From JABFRG01 sp046351415 (GTDB lineage Bacteria > Myxococcota_A > Polyangia > Polyangiales > Polyangiaceae), in the NCBI GenBank assembly GCA_046351415.1, contig JAXLYO010000003.1:496001-560000 (forward strand): 64,000 nt of DNA, read 5' to 3'. How positions within the stretch are numbered: the first letter of the stretch is position 1; every line of letters starts with the position of its first letter. Positions 1-8,160 of this stretch are shown here, piece by piece. The notes below the pieces were generated by a model, which saw nothing but the letters and a program-made list of their open reading frames with translations, had not been told where the DNA came from and made no database searches. The translations under genes and the position numbers were made by a program.

Positions 1-144
1 GCGCACGCGTGAGCCACTGGCGACCATGCCGCTCGAGAGGCAGGAAGTGACCGCCTCCTTGTCCTCCGGGGTGAAGAAGGCGCGCGTATGGGGAATGGGG
101 GAGGGCTGCGACGGTACCGATTGGGGATCGCGGGGCGAGCTCAT
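1..144 (-). CDS. DegT/DnrJ/EryC1/StrS-type sugar aminotransferase, N-terminal fragment
   Basis: Reading the minus strand from an ATG at 144 gives 48 open codons that run off the left edge. The ATG overlaps the TGA (141-143) of the upstream ligase gene in an ATGA junction, so the two are probably co-transcribed. The peptide holds FFTPEDKEAVTSCLSSG followed by MVASGSRVR, which resembles the segment near the N-terminus of PLP-dependent DegT-family sugar aminotransferases, where a helix is followed by SGxxxxGxxV. The PLP-lysine region lies outside the window, so the assignment rests on about 25 residues. These enzymes usually make amino sugars for surface glycans, which fits the neighbours. Confidence 0.55.
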   Translation of the reverse strand, partial: MSSPRDPQSVPSQPSPIPHTRAFFTPEDKEAVTSCLSSGMVASGSRVR

Positions 145-2702
145 GGAGCCCCCGCATCGCCGAGCCGCAATGGACGAAGGTGCTCGCCGATGACGCCCGC
201 ACGTGCGAGCGCTGCTTCACTCGCGCGCTTCGTCTCCCAATCGGGGTTCTTCGGTTCTTTCCGAGCGAGGTTTTCGTAGAGCTCTTTCGCTTCTGCGTGG
301 AGCCCGAGCGACGATGCGAGCTCCGCTTGCTGTCGTTGCAGATCGCTGCGTTCCGGGGCGAGTTCTGCAGCTTTGCGCAAGTAGTGGAGCGCGTGTCGGG
401 TGTTCTGTCGACCGAGTTCCATCGACGATGCGAACACGAGGTTCTCGACGCAGACCTCTCGAGGAGAACAATTGGCTTCGGCGAGCTTGTCGAGGGTCGC
501 CGTCGTACGAGCGCGGTCGCCAACGTCGCTCGTCAGTTTGGCGAGTGCCCGCAGGCACTGGACTCGGTCTTGAACGCTGTCGACAGCCTGATCGAGGGTG
601 TTCACGCCCTTGTTCGCGTCACCGGAGGCCCAAAGGACACGGGCCAGTACTTCGTGCGCCGCGCAGTGCGTCGCATCGACGGCCACGAACTTGCGAGCAA
701 GGTCGATGGCGCGCGTGACGCATGCGCTCCGCTCGGCGCCAGCGCATTTCGGAGCCGGCGTGGTGAGGTCAGCGAGCGCATTGCGAGCCAGATGCTCGAG
801 TGCCGCGGTGTTCCGCGGATTCTCTTGGATGAGCAGGTAATAAAGCTGGTCGGTGACGAGCGGCAACCTCGACGCGATACCGAGAGCCACTTGTTCGATG
901 CCCCATGTGCGTTGTGGGTCGAACTTGGGCGCGAGCTCCATCGCGTCGTCGTAGTTCGTCACGAGCGAGGGGGTCTCCTTGCGATAGGAGTCGGCGACGC
1001 CGAAGTCCTGTTCGATCGCGAGCCTGTATTCGAGCCGAGCTTGCGCGGGGTTGTTGCGACGGAGTGCCCAGGCCACGAGCAGGTGCGCGCGACCGTAGAC
1101 TGGGCTTTGCTCAAGGCACCGTGAGGCCCAGGGGATGGGCGATTCGTCCTGCGCCATCGTTGCGCGAATGCCACCGAGGTAGGAAAAATAGGCCTCGGCG
1201 GGGTGCCGTTTCATCGCAGCGCGCAGGCTTGCGTGGAGTGCCTCGCGATTCTTTGGTGCCTCGAGGACACGCAGACGAAGGGCGCGCTGTTCACGGAAAA
1301 GCTCGCCGTTCCGCGCGAGGAAGCACACGACGCACAAGGCGGCCGTCAACACTTGTGCGCCACGCCAGCCCCACGTCGCCACGCGACTGTCACTGCTGTC
1401 CAGCGTCGTGCGACGCGTGAGGAGCGCAGCACAGAGCGAAGCCGCGACCATGACCCCGGGGACTTCGCTGCTGAAGTCGACCATATTTTGGAGCGCGAGC
1501 GCTGCGAGGGCCGCGAACGCGCCGGATGCACCAGGCGATCGGCTCGTTTCGCGTGGACGCAAGGACCAAGCGATCGCGAGGAGCGACGGAATCGCGACGA
1601 CCAGCCCCCATTCGCTGACCCACTGGAGAATGACGTTCTCGGGATGCGTAAAGACGACGTGACCGTGACCGTAACGAAACGCACCGAAGGCCGATTCGAA
1701 CGCCCCGCGCCCCGTTCCCCAGAACGGAAACGCCTTCACGAGAGGGAAGGTGTCTCGAAAGAGTTGGAACTTGCTGAGGTCGCGATCGCCGAGCTCGTGA
1801 GCCGCCTGATCGAACGATGCGACGCCGAGCATCGCCAAGAACGCGAAGCCGAGGACGCCCATGACCGTGCCGGCATAGCCCCCTCGCTTGTGCGCTGCGG
1901 TTTCGCCTCGATGCATGATGAGGACGATCGCGAGACCCATGACCAGCGCTGCGCTGCCGCCCCGCGACGCCGCATAGATGTTCGTGATGATGAGGAGGCC
2001 AAGCAGCACGCCCAGAATGGACCGAGGGAGCGGCGGCTTTCTGTGGAGCATCGCATTGAGCGCAAGACATGCGCCGATGTTCAAATAGCCCGCCAAATGG
2101 TTCGAGTTGAGAAGAGGCGCAGTGTGCCGTGGCGAGTGGGGCGTTTCGGGATTGTAGAAACCGAAGACGCGGCTTTGCCCAAGGGCCGGATGCACGACCG
2201 CGAGAACCGCCATGGCCGCAACCGAAAAGACGAGGAGCTTGAGAACGAAGACGTTGCCGCCTGTCCGAGCGGACACCTTGAGGCCCGCGATGAACACGAG
2301 CAGATAGGTCATTCCGCGAAGAAGGGCGACGCGAGTTGCCGGCGGGTCGAGCGTGAGCGGCGCGTATCGGGGGGCAGCCTCCCGAAAAGGCGCAAAGGTT
2401 CGCTCCCAAACGTCTGCGTTCGCAGGCGCGATTTTGTGGAGCAGGCCGAGCGGCATCGGCACGAGTTGCAGCGCGGTAAAGGCACAAAGCACGACGCCGA
2501 CCGACAAAAGGACCTTGGCCTCGCGCGAAAGGGCAGGGGTTCCGTCGTCGAGGAAGAGCAGAACCGTGGCGAGCACCGCCGAAAGCGCGGCTCCGCAGAG
2601 AAACTCGGTATAGAGCCCTCCCAACCCGAAGGAAGAAAGAAGGACGGCGAGCGCGAGAAAAATGCGACCCAGATTCCGCCTGCGATCGGCTTCAAGCATC
2701 AT
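141..2702 (-). CDS. O-antigen ligase/polymerase-like membrane protein with C-terminal TPR region
   Basis: This is an 853-residue protein. Roughly residues 10-450 are a series of hydrophobic segments. They carry the SRGGSAAL motif and the GTGRGAFESAF...HPENVILQWVSEWG stretch typical of the Wzy/WaaL O-antigen ligase family, which joins or polymerises undecaprenyl-linked glycans on the periplasmic side. Residues from about 480 to the end are alpha-helical with TPR-like pairs, such as AHEVLARVLWASGD and LHYLRKAAELAPERSD. The combination of ligase fold and long TPR tail is known in bacterial Wzy-C/PglL-like proteins. It lies upstream of the aminotransferase fragment and diverges from the glycosyltransferase at 3037. 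Polymerase, ligase or protein O-glycosylase cannot be told apart from sequence alone. Confidence 0.8.
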   Translation of the reverse strand: MMLEADRRRNLGRIFLALAVLLSSFGLGGLYTEFLCGAALSAVLATVLLFLDDGTPALSREAKVLLSVGVVLCAFTALQLVPMPLGLLHKIAPANADVWERTFAPFREAAPRYAPLTLDPPATRVALLRGMTYLLVFIAGLKVSARTGGNVFVLKLLVFSVAAMAVLAVVHPALGQSRVFGFYNPETPHSPRHTAPLLNSNHLAGYLNIGACLALNAMLHRKPPLPRSILGVLLGLLIITNIYAASRGGSAALVMGLAIVLIMHRGETAAHKRGGYAGTVMGVLGFAFLAMLGVASFDQAAHELGDRDLSKFQLFRDTFPLVKAFPFWGTGRGAFESAFGAFRYGHGHVVFTHPENVILQWVSEWGLVVAIPSLLAIAWSLRPRETSRSPGASGAFAALAALALQNMVDFSSEVPGVMVAASLCAALLTRRTTLDSSDSRVATWGWRGAQVLTAALCVVCFLARNGELFREQRALRLRVLEAPKNREALHASLRAAMKRHPAEAYFSYLGGIRATMAQDESPIPWASRCLEQSPVYGRAHLLVAWALRRNNPAQARLEYRLAIEQDFGVADSYRKETPSLVTNYDDAMELAPKFDPQRTWGIEQVALGIASRLPLVTDQLYYLLIQENPRNTAALEHLARNALADLTTPAPKCAGAERSACVTRAIDLARKFVAVDATHCAAHEVLARVLWASGDANKGVNTLDQAVDSVQDRVQCLRALAKLTSDVGDRARTTATLDKLAEANCSPREVCVENLVFASSMELGRQNTRHALHYLRKAAELAPERSDLQRQQAELASSLGLHAEAKELYENLARKEPKNPDWETKRASEAALARAGVIGEHLRPLRLGDAGAP

Positions 2703-3036
2703 CGACCGGAGCCGTGTAGTGGCAGGAAATCATGGGGCTTTTGTGCCTTACAAAGGTGCGCCGAAAGTAGCAAATGCGCTTTCCACTTACCATCCGGTAT
2801 TTCGAGCAATGTCCCCACCCGTTTGGTGGATGCGGCAGAGCTCGGGGGCGTTCATCAAAACATCGCCATTTCGCGAAAATGTGAATGTTTGGGATGCCAA
2901 AGTCATCTTCCGTTCATGCCTTCGGTCGGGTAGACGGAAGGATACGATTATTGCCCTTTCGTAAAGTTCGAACGAGCGCGGCGTCTTTGCGCGGCCCTCT
3001 TTCATCGAATCGTTGCGACCGGCGACCCCCTCCCAC
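2703..3036. other. 334-bp divergent intergenic region of the polysaccharide locus
   Basis: No convincing gene is present. The stretch looks less GC-rich than the flanking genes and must hold the promoters for the minus-strand ligase and the plus-strand glycosyltransferase operon. The one structure I can point to is a 7-bp inverted repeat, CTTCCGT (2907-2913) with ACGGAAG (2934-2940), separated by 20 nt. I could not assign -35/-10 boxes with confidence. Confidence 0.5.
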
Positions 3037-4269
3037 ATGCGTTCGCTCTTTCTCTCCCATACTGGCATGACCGAAGCCCTCGGGCGCTCTCAGGTCCTGC
3101 CCTACGTCTTCGGCTTGGCGAAGAGCGGCGTCGAGATGGAGGTCCTCTCGTTCGAACCTCAGGGAACGTCGGACCTCGAACTCCAGAAGACACGAGAGCT
3201 CCTCCGTGACCAAGGTGTTCGGTGGTTTCCCCAGGTGCGGAGCCCTCGGCACGATCTCGCGACGAAGGTTCGTGAGTCATTCGGGGCTTCGCTCGCGGGT
3301 CTTGCGCGAGCGCTTCGCCGCTTTCCCCGCGTGGTGCATGCGCGAAGTTACATCCCTGCCGCAGTCGCAGACCTCATTGCCACCATCACGCCTGGCAGCA
3401 AGCTCCTCTTCGACTGCCGCGGCATGCTTGGCGACGAATATGTCGACGCGGGTCACTGGTCTCGTGACCAAGTTTCGTACAAGGCCTTGAAGCGCGTAGA
3501 GAAGCGCCTCTTCCGCAGGGCCGAGGGGCTCGTCGTCCTGACGCACGCGCTCCGCGATTGGCTCATGCAGAACGTCGAGGTGCGCCGCGACGTGGAGCTC
3601 TCGGTCATTCCTTGTTGCGTCGACCTCGAGAAGTTCGGGGGCTCGGTCGAAGCGAGGAATCTTGCACGGAAGAAGCTCGGCATCGGGGATGACGAGCTCC
3701 TCGTCACGTATTCTGGTTCGCTCGGTACCTGGTACATGGAGCGCGAGATGGCGGCATTTTTCGCGCACGTAAGGCGCGGGTACCCGGCCGCCAAGTTCCT
3801 CCTTCTCTCTCGGTCGCCGACGGACGGCTTCGTGAAAGCGTTGGCAGAGGAAGGTATTCCGGCGAGCGACGTCATCGTGCGCGGTGTCTCGCCGGACGAC
3901 ATGCCTGCTCTCCTGCCCGCGGGCGATCTCGGCGTCTCGTTCATCAAGCCTTGCTTCTCCAAGGTTGGTTCGAGTCCGACGAAAGTGGCAGAATACCTCT
4001 CGTCGGGAATGCCGGTCGTCGTCAATGCCAACATCGGAGATCAGCGGGACCTCGCGCCGGAGACGTCGGGCGTCGTCGTCACCGAAGACTTCTCGAAGGA
4101 ATCGCTCGCCGCGGTAGCCATTCCCGCGCTCGCATTGGCCCGCCGCCCGTTCGTCGAGCGAGCCGCGGCCGCTCGTGACGTCGCACGCAAACACTTCGGA
4201 CTCGCCGAGCTCGGGGTCCCGAAATACCAAGCGCTGTATCGCGCACTTGATTCGAAGAGGGTGTCCTAA
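3037..4269 (+). CDS. GT4-type glycosyltransferase
   Basis: This is a 410-residue two-domain GT-B glycosyltransferase. The N-terminus reads MRSLFLSHTGMTEALGRSQV, with the GxGRSQV-like loop that follows the first strand in GT4 enzymes. The C-terminal domain carries the nucleotide-sugar-binding region KVAEYLSSGMPVVVNANIGD, near residue 320-340, where GT4 enzymes place their E(x7)E-type motif. An in-frame TTG 24 nt upstream (3013) would add eight unremarkable residues, so I chose the ATG. The stop codon directly abuts the asnB start at 4270, which implies translational coupling. It is expected to add a sugar to the lipid-linked repeat unit at the cytoplasmic face. Donor and acceptor cannot be read from the sequence. 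Confidence 0.85.
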   Translation: MRSLFLSHTGMTEALGRSQVLPYVFGLAKSGVEMEVLSFEPQGTSDLELQKTRELLRDQGVRWFPQVRSPRHDLATKVRESFGASLAGLARALRRFPRVVHARSYIPAAVADLIATITPGSKLLFDCRGMLGDEYVDAGHWSRDQVSYKALKRVEKRLFRRAEGLVVLTHALRDWLMQNVEVRRDVELSVIPCCVDLEKFGGSVEARNLARKKLGIGDDELLVTYSGSLGTWYMEREMAAFFAHVRRGYPAAKFLLLSRSPTDGFVKALAEEGIPASDVIVRGVSPDDMPALLPAGDLGVSFIKPCFSKVGSSPTKVAEYLSSGMPVVVNANIGDQRDLAPETSGVVVTEDFSKESLAAVAIPALALARRPFVERAAAARDVARKHFGLAELGVPKYQALYRALDSKRVS

Positions 4270-6141
4270 ATGTGCGGCATATTCGGTGCAGTTTTCGTTC
4301 CTCGTGACGTGACGCCGCGCCTCGACGCCGTCGCGAAGGCGATGCTGCATCGCGGTCCCGACGTTCAGCGCTCGCTCTCCATGAAGGACAGCCACTTCGT
4401 CTTCGATCGACTGTCGATTCTCGACCTTTCCGAGGCGGGCATGCAGCCCATGGTGAGTCGCGACAAGGACGTCGTGCTCGTCTTCAACGGCGAGATCTAC
4501 AATTATCGCGACATCCGCAAAGAGTGCGAATCACGTGGCGCCGTCTTTCGCTCGACGAGCGACACCGAAGTCATCCTCGAAGGCTATCGTCTCTTCGGCG
4601 ACCGCATCCTCGATTGGATCGACGGAATGTTCGCCATCGGCATCTGGGACGAGCAGAAACGTCGCTTGCTCCTCGCCCGAGATCGCCCGGGGAAGAAGCC
4701 ATTGTATTATACAGGTGGTCGTCTGTCAGACTTCCGCTTCGCATCGACGGTGCGCGCGCTCATCGAAAGTGGCGTTCAAACCGAGGTCGACCTCGACGCA
4801 CTCCCGTCGCTCTTCACGTTCGGCTATCCGCGACCGCCGCGCACGATGTATCGCGCCATCTCTCAGCTTCCACCCGCGCACTACCTCGTGCTCGAGGAAG
4901 GGAAGGCGCCGGTCATCAAGAAGTACTGGGAGAACCCCTTCACGAAGAAGCCGATTCCTTTCGGCGTCGAAGAAGCGTGCATCGAGCTCCGCAGTCATGT
5001 CCAGCGATCGGTGTCGCGGCGCTTGCAGGCAGACGTTCCGGTCGGAGCATTCCTCTCCGGTGGCATGGACTCCTCCGTCATCGTCGCCACGATGGCGAGC
5101 ATGTCCGACAAGCCCGTCAAAACGTTCTGTGCCGGTTTCTCCCATGACCCCCGTTACGACGAGCGCGAGTACGCAAGGCTCGTTTCGCGGCACTACGGCA
5201 CCGAGCACCAGGAGTTCACGCTCGAACCATCGAGCTTCGACATCGTCGAAGAACTCGTGCAAATGCACGATGGCCCCTTCGGCGACTCCTCGGCGATCCC
5301 CATGGCCTTCGTCTCCAAGCTTGCGCGCTCGCAGGTCTCCGTAGCCCTCTCCGGCGATGGGGGCGACGAGCTCTTTGCAGGGTACATGCGGTTCTTGATC
5401 GCAGAGGCCACGGAGATGGTGAGCCCGAGCATCTTGGGAGCGGCCAACAGCTTCTGGCTGCGTCTTTCTTCCGAAGACCGCGGGTTGCTCATGCGCACCC
5501 AGCGCTTCTTGAAGCGTGCGTCGTTCTCGTTGCCGGACAGGCTCATGAGCTGGCAGACCTACTTCGGACTCGAGCTCCACGAGTTGCTTCGGGCGGACCT
5601 CACGAGTCATCTTGCGATGGCAGAGCCGATCGAACAGAGCCGAGCTGTCCTCGAGGACATGACGACGCAGACGACCCTCGCCAAGATCCTCAAGTACAAC
5701 TACGAAACCTACTTGCCTGACGACTTGCTCGTCAAAGCGGACCGTTCGAGCATGATGCATTCGCTCGAGCTTCGTTCTCCGCTCCTCGACGTAGAGCTCA
5801 CGGAGTACGTGGCGCGCCTGCCGGATTCTTTCAAGCGCCGGGGCATCACCACGAAGTGGATCTTGCGTGAGGCCTACAAGGAATCGCTGCCGCGGGAAGT
5901 CGTTTCTCGCAAGAAGATGGGCTTCGGCGTGCCGCTGGATGCTTGGTTCCGCACCGACCTCAACCGCTACCTCCAGGAGCGCTTCGCACCCGGCGCGCCG
6001 CTCTTCGACTACATTCAAGCGTCGTACGTGGAGCGCCTCTTGAAGCAACACTTCCGAGGCCTCGCCGATCACTCTCACCGTCTCTGGCTGCTGCTCACAT
6101 TCGCGGTATGGCTGGAGAGTTCGAAGCGCGCGAGTACTTGA
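4270..6141 (+). CDS. asnB: asparagine synthase-type glutamine amidotransferase (AsnB family)
   Basis: This 623-residue protein begins MCGIFGAVF. Cys2 is the N-terminal nucleophile of the class II glutaminase domain (about 1-210). The synthetase domain follows, with the ATP-pyrophosphatase loop in GAFLSGGMDSSVI near residue 258-270 and later SGDGGDELFAG. Both halves are intact, so glutamine-dependent amide formation is expected. Within a polysaccharide cluster, AsnB paralogues usually amidate uronic acids or other glycan carboxyls (compare WbpS in Pseudomonas O-antigen loci) rather than make free asparagine. That role is inferred from the neighbours. The next gene begins inside or directly at its stop codon. 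Confidence 0.92.
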   Translation: MCGIFGAVFVPRDVTPRLDAVAKAMLHRGPDVQRSLSMKDSHFVFDRLSILDLSEAGMQPMVSRDKDVVLVFNGEIYNYRDIRKECESRGAVFRSTSDTEVILEGYRLFGDRILDWIDGMFAIGIWDEQKRRLLLARDRPGKKPLYYTGGRLSDFRFASTVRALIESGVQTEVDLDALPSLFTFGYPRPPRTMYRAISQLPPAHYLVLEEGKAPVIKKYWENPFTKKPIPFGVEEACIELRSHVQRSVSRRLQADVPVGAFLSGGMDSSVIVATMASMSDKPVKTFCAGFSHDPRYDEREYARLVSRHYGTEHQEFTLEPSSFDIVEELVQMHDGPFGDSSAIPMAFVSKLARSQVSVALSGDGGDELFAGYMRFLIAEATEMVSPSILGAANSFWLRLSSEDRGLLMRTQRFLKRASFSLPDRLMSWQTYFGLELHELLRADLTSHLAMAEPIEQSRAVLEDMTTQTTLAKILKYNYETYLPDDLLVKADRSSMMHSLELRSPLLDVELTEYVARLPDSFKRRGITTKWILREAYKESLPREVVSRKKMGFGVPLDAWFRTDLNRYLQERFAPGAPLFDYIQASYVERLLKQHFRGLADHSHRLWLLLTFAVWLESSKRAST

Positions 6142-7196
6142 TGCCTTCGTCGCGATGGCTCATTGCCTGCGGCATCGCATTTCTGGTTTCCGCAGTGGGC
6201 TGCGAGGTCGTACGCACCTTCGCCGTTCGTCACGCGTTGCTCGACAAGCCGAACGCTCGCAGCCTCCACCAGGTGCCCGTCCCACGCATCGGGGGCGTTG
6301 CGGTCGTCTTGTCGGTCTATGTCGCATTTCTCGTCGCGAACGGGTTTGCGGTCGGCTTTGCCGACCCCGGCTTCAAGATGCTCGCGCTCGCAGTTCCGGT
6401 GGCCGTTGCGGGCCTCGTCGACGATTTGAAGCCGCTGCCGGCGAGCATCCGATTTGCGCTTCAGATAGCTGTGTCGCTGGGGCTGTTGTTCTTCGTCGAC
6501 CAAGGGCCGCTGACCCTATGGAAGGGGTACGACCTCACCCTGTCGCGGCCCGTGTTTCTCGCACTCGGAACGATTTGGATCGTCGCCGTTTTGAACATCT
6601 ACAACTTCATGGACGGCATGGACGGCTTGGCGGGAAGCCAAACGTTCTTCGCTGGCGCCTCGCTCGCCTACGTCTTGGCCGTGTCCGGTCGCTCGTCTCT
6701 CTCGATTCTCGTGGCGGCGACGGCGGCCGCGGCGGCTGGCTTTCTGCTTCACAACCGTCCGCCTGCGCGAATCTTCATGGGCGACGCGTGCAGTACGTTC
6801 CTCGGCTTCCTGTTCGCCGCGGTTCCGGTCGTGAGCGCGATGCCTTCGCACGATGCGGCCTCGACGACGGTGCCGTTCCTCGCAGGTCCGCTTGCTCTTG
6901 CGCCATTCCTGCTCGACGGGACGTTCACGTTGCTTCGTCGCGCTTCCAAAGGTGAAAAGGTGTGGCAGGCGCACCGCACACACCTCTACCAGCGTGCCGT
7001 CGCGACGGGCCTGGGGCATCGCGACGTTCTCGTGCGCTACCTCGCGTGGTTCGTCGTATCGGCATCCGCCGTCGTGATGGCCGTCGGAGGGAGGGAGTGG
7101 ACCGCCATCGTGACGGTCGTCCTCGGGCTCGCGCTCACGTGGTCTTGGGTTCGCCGTCGCGAAACGTTGAACCCCAAGAAGCCGGACGCTGCGTAA
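6141..7196 (+). CDS. WecA/WbpL-type polyprenyl-phosphate sugar-1-phosphate transferase
   Basis: This is a 351-residue polytopic membrane protein of the MraY/WecA family. It transfers a HexNAc-1-phosphate from UDP-sugar to undecaprenyl phosphate and so starts a glycan repeat unit. Family landmarks occur in order: DKPNARSLHQVPVPRIGG, the catalytic VDDLKPL, NIYNFMDGMDGLAG, HNRPPARIFMGDACSTF and the HRTHLYQR loop. Start choice: ATG at 6141 shares one base with the asnB TGA. An in-frame ATG at 6108 would overlap asnB by 34 nt and add MAGEFEAREYL, which looks less natural. The gene ends 3 bp from the convergent epimerase gene. Next to WbpV- and WbpM-like genes, the substrate is probably UDP-QuiNAc or UDP-FucNAc, by analogy with WbpL. 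Confidence 0.88.
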   Translation: MPSSRWLIACGIAFLVSAVGCEVVRTFAVRHALLDKPNARSLHQVPVPRIGGVAVVLSVYVAFLVANGFAVGFADPGFKMLALAVPVAVAGLVDDLKPLPASIRFALQIAVSLGLLFFVDQGPLTLWKGYDLTLSRPVFLALGTIWIVAVLNIYNFMDGMDGLAGSQTFFAGASLAYVLAVSGRSSLSILVAATAAAAAGFLLHNRPPARIFMGDACSTFLGFLFAAVPVVSAMPSHDAASTTVPFLAGPLALAPFLLDGTFTLLRRASKGEKVWQAHRTHLYQRAVATGLGHRDVLVRYLAWFVVSASAVVMAVGGREWTAIVTVVLGLALTWSWVRRRETLNPKKPDAA

Positions 7197-7199
7197 CGC

Positions 7200-8159
7200 T
7201 CAGCTGATTTGCCGCTCTCGTCGCATCCACTCGATTTCTTCGCGGAGCACGGCGTCGAGGTCGACGCTGCAATCGATGCCCAGTTCCTTCTCGATGCGCG
7301 ACACGTTGCACACCGTCGGGATCTGCGACTTCTGGACGAGCGCGCGTGCGCCGAGTGGCTTCATACGTGCTGCGTTCATGAGGCGGTCGGTGGCGCTCGC
7401 TGCACCGAGGAGAAGCCAGTTCGGCACACGCGGGGGCCGACGTCGCCCGACCCGCTTCGCGATGAGGTCTGCGAGATCGCCAACGCTGGGAGCCTCACGA
7501 TTCGCGACCACGAACGCGCCAGTCGTATCCCGGTCGAGCGCTGCGACGCAGGCGCGCGCAACGAGGTCGACGTGGACGATGCTCTTCTTCGTTGCGCCGT
7601 CGCCGGGCACGAAGAGCGTGTGACGGCTCGCGTGCTTGATCATCTGACGAACGTTGCCTTTGTCGCCGATGCCGAAGATGGGCGCGGGCCGAATGGCGAC
7701 GGACCCTCGCTCGAAGCGGGAGCTCGCCGCCAGCACGAGCGCTTCGCTATCGCGCTTCGTGACCGCGTAGGGGAGGTCGGCGAGGAGGGGCGTGTCCTCG
7801 TCGATGATGCCCACGGGGGCTTCGCCGTAGACCTTGAGCGAGCTTACGAAGACGAACCGCTTCACGCCGTTGGCAGCGGCCGCGTCCAATAGTGCGCGAG
7901 TACCGTCGACGTTGAAGCGCACGTACTCTTCGAGGGGGGCACCGCGGCGATGGACGAGGGAGGCGGCATGGATGACGGCCTCCGCCCCTTCGAGTGCCTT
8001 CGTGAGCGTCGCCTCGGACCATTCGTTCGCTTCGCGCGTCTCGACGGGCATGGAGCGCCCTTTTCGAACGAGCGCGAGAACGTGGTCTCCGCGACGTCGC
8101 AATTGTTCGACGATCGTGGTCCCAACGAACCCGTTTGCTCCGGTGACGAGAACTTTCAC
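7200..8159 (-). CDS. NAD-dependent epimerase/reductase of the extended SDR family (WbpV-like)
   Basis: The protein is 319 residues from a GTG at 8159, giving MKVLVTGANGFVGTTIVEQL, the canonical Rossmann TGxxGxxG start. The open frame continues upstream to 8288, but those residues are arginine-rich and lie within the neighbouring gene, so they are not real. The catalytic part shows SSLKVYGEAP and the YAVTK motif (YxxxK). Only one base separates the start from the stop of the CapD-like gene at 8161, so the two are co-expressed. Small SDRs next to WbpM-type dehydratases commonly reduce or epimerise the 4-keto-6-deoxy intermediate to UDP-QuiNAc or UDP-FucNAc. This is the likely role, though other SDR activities are possible. 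Confidence 0.85.
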   Translation of the reverse strand: MKVLVTGANGFVGTTIVEQLRRRGDHVLALVRKGRSMPVETREANEWSEATLTKALEGAEAVIHAASLVHRRGAPLEEYVRFNVDGTRALLDAAAANGVKRFVFVSSLKVYGEAPVGIIDEDTPLLADLPYAVTKRDSEALVLAASSRFERGSVAIRPAPIFGIGDKGNVRQMIKHASRHTLFVPGDGATKKSIVHVDLVARACVAALDRDTTGAFVVANREAPSVGDLADLIAKRVGRRRPPRVPNWLLLGAASATDRLMNAARMKPLGARALVQKSQIPTVCNVSRIEKELGIDCSVDLDAVLREEIEWMRRERQIS

Positions 8160-8160
8160 G

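Noticed and set aside
1203..2933. 576-codon open frame opposite the O-antigen ligase gene
   Set aside because: It is highly charged with no hydrophobic core, begins inside the ligase gene, and follows the antisense pattern of GC-rich codons. The opposite strand has a clear family match.
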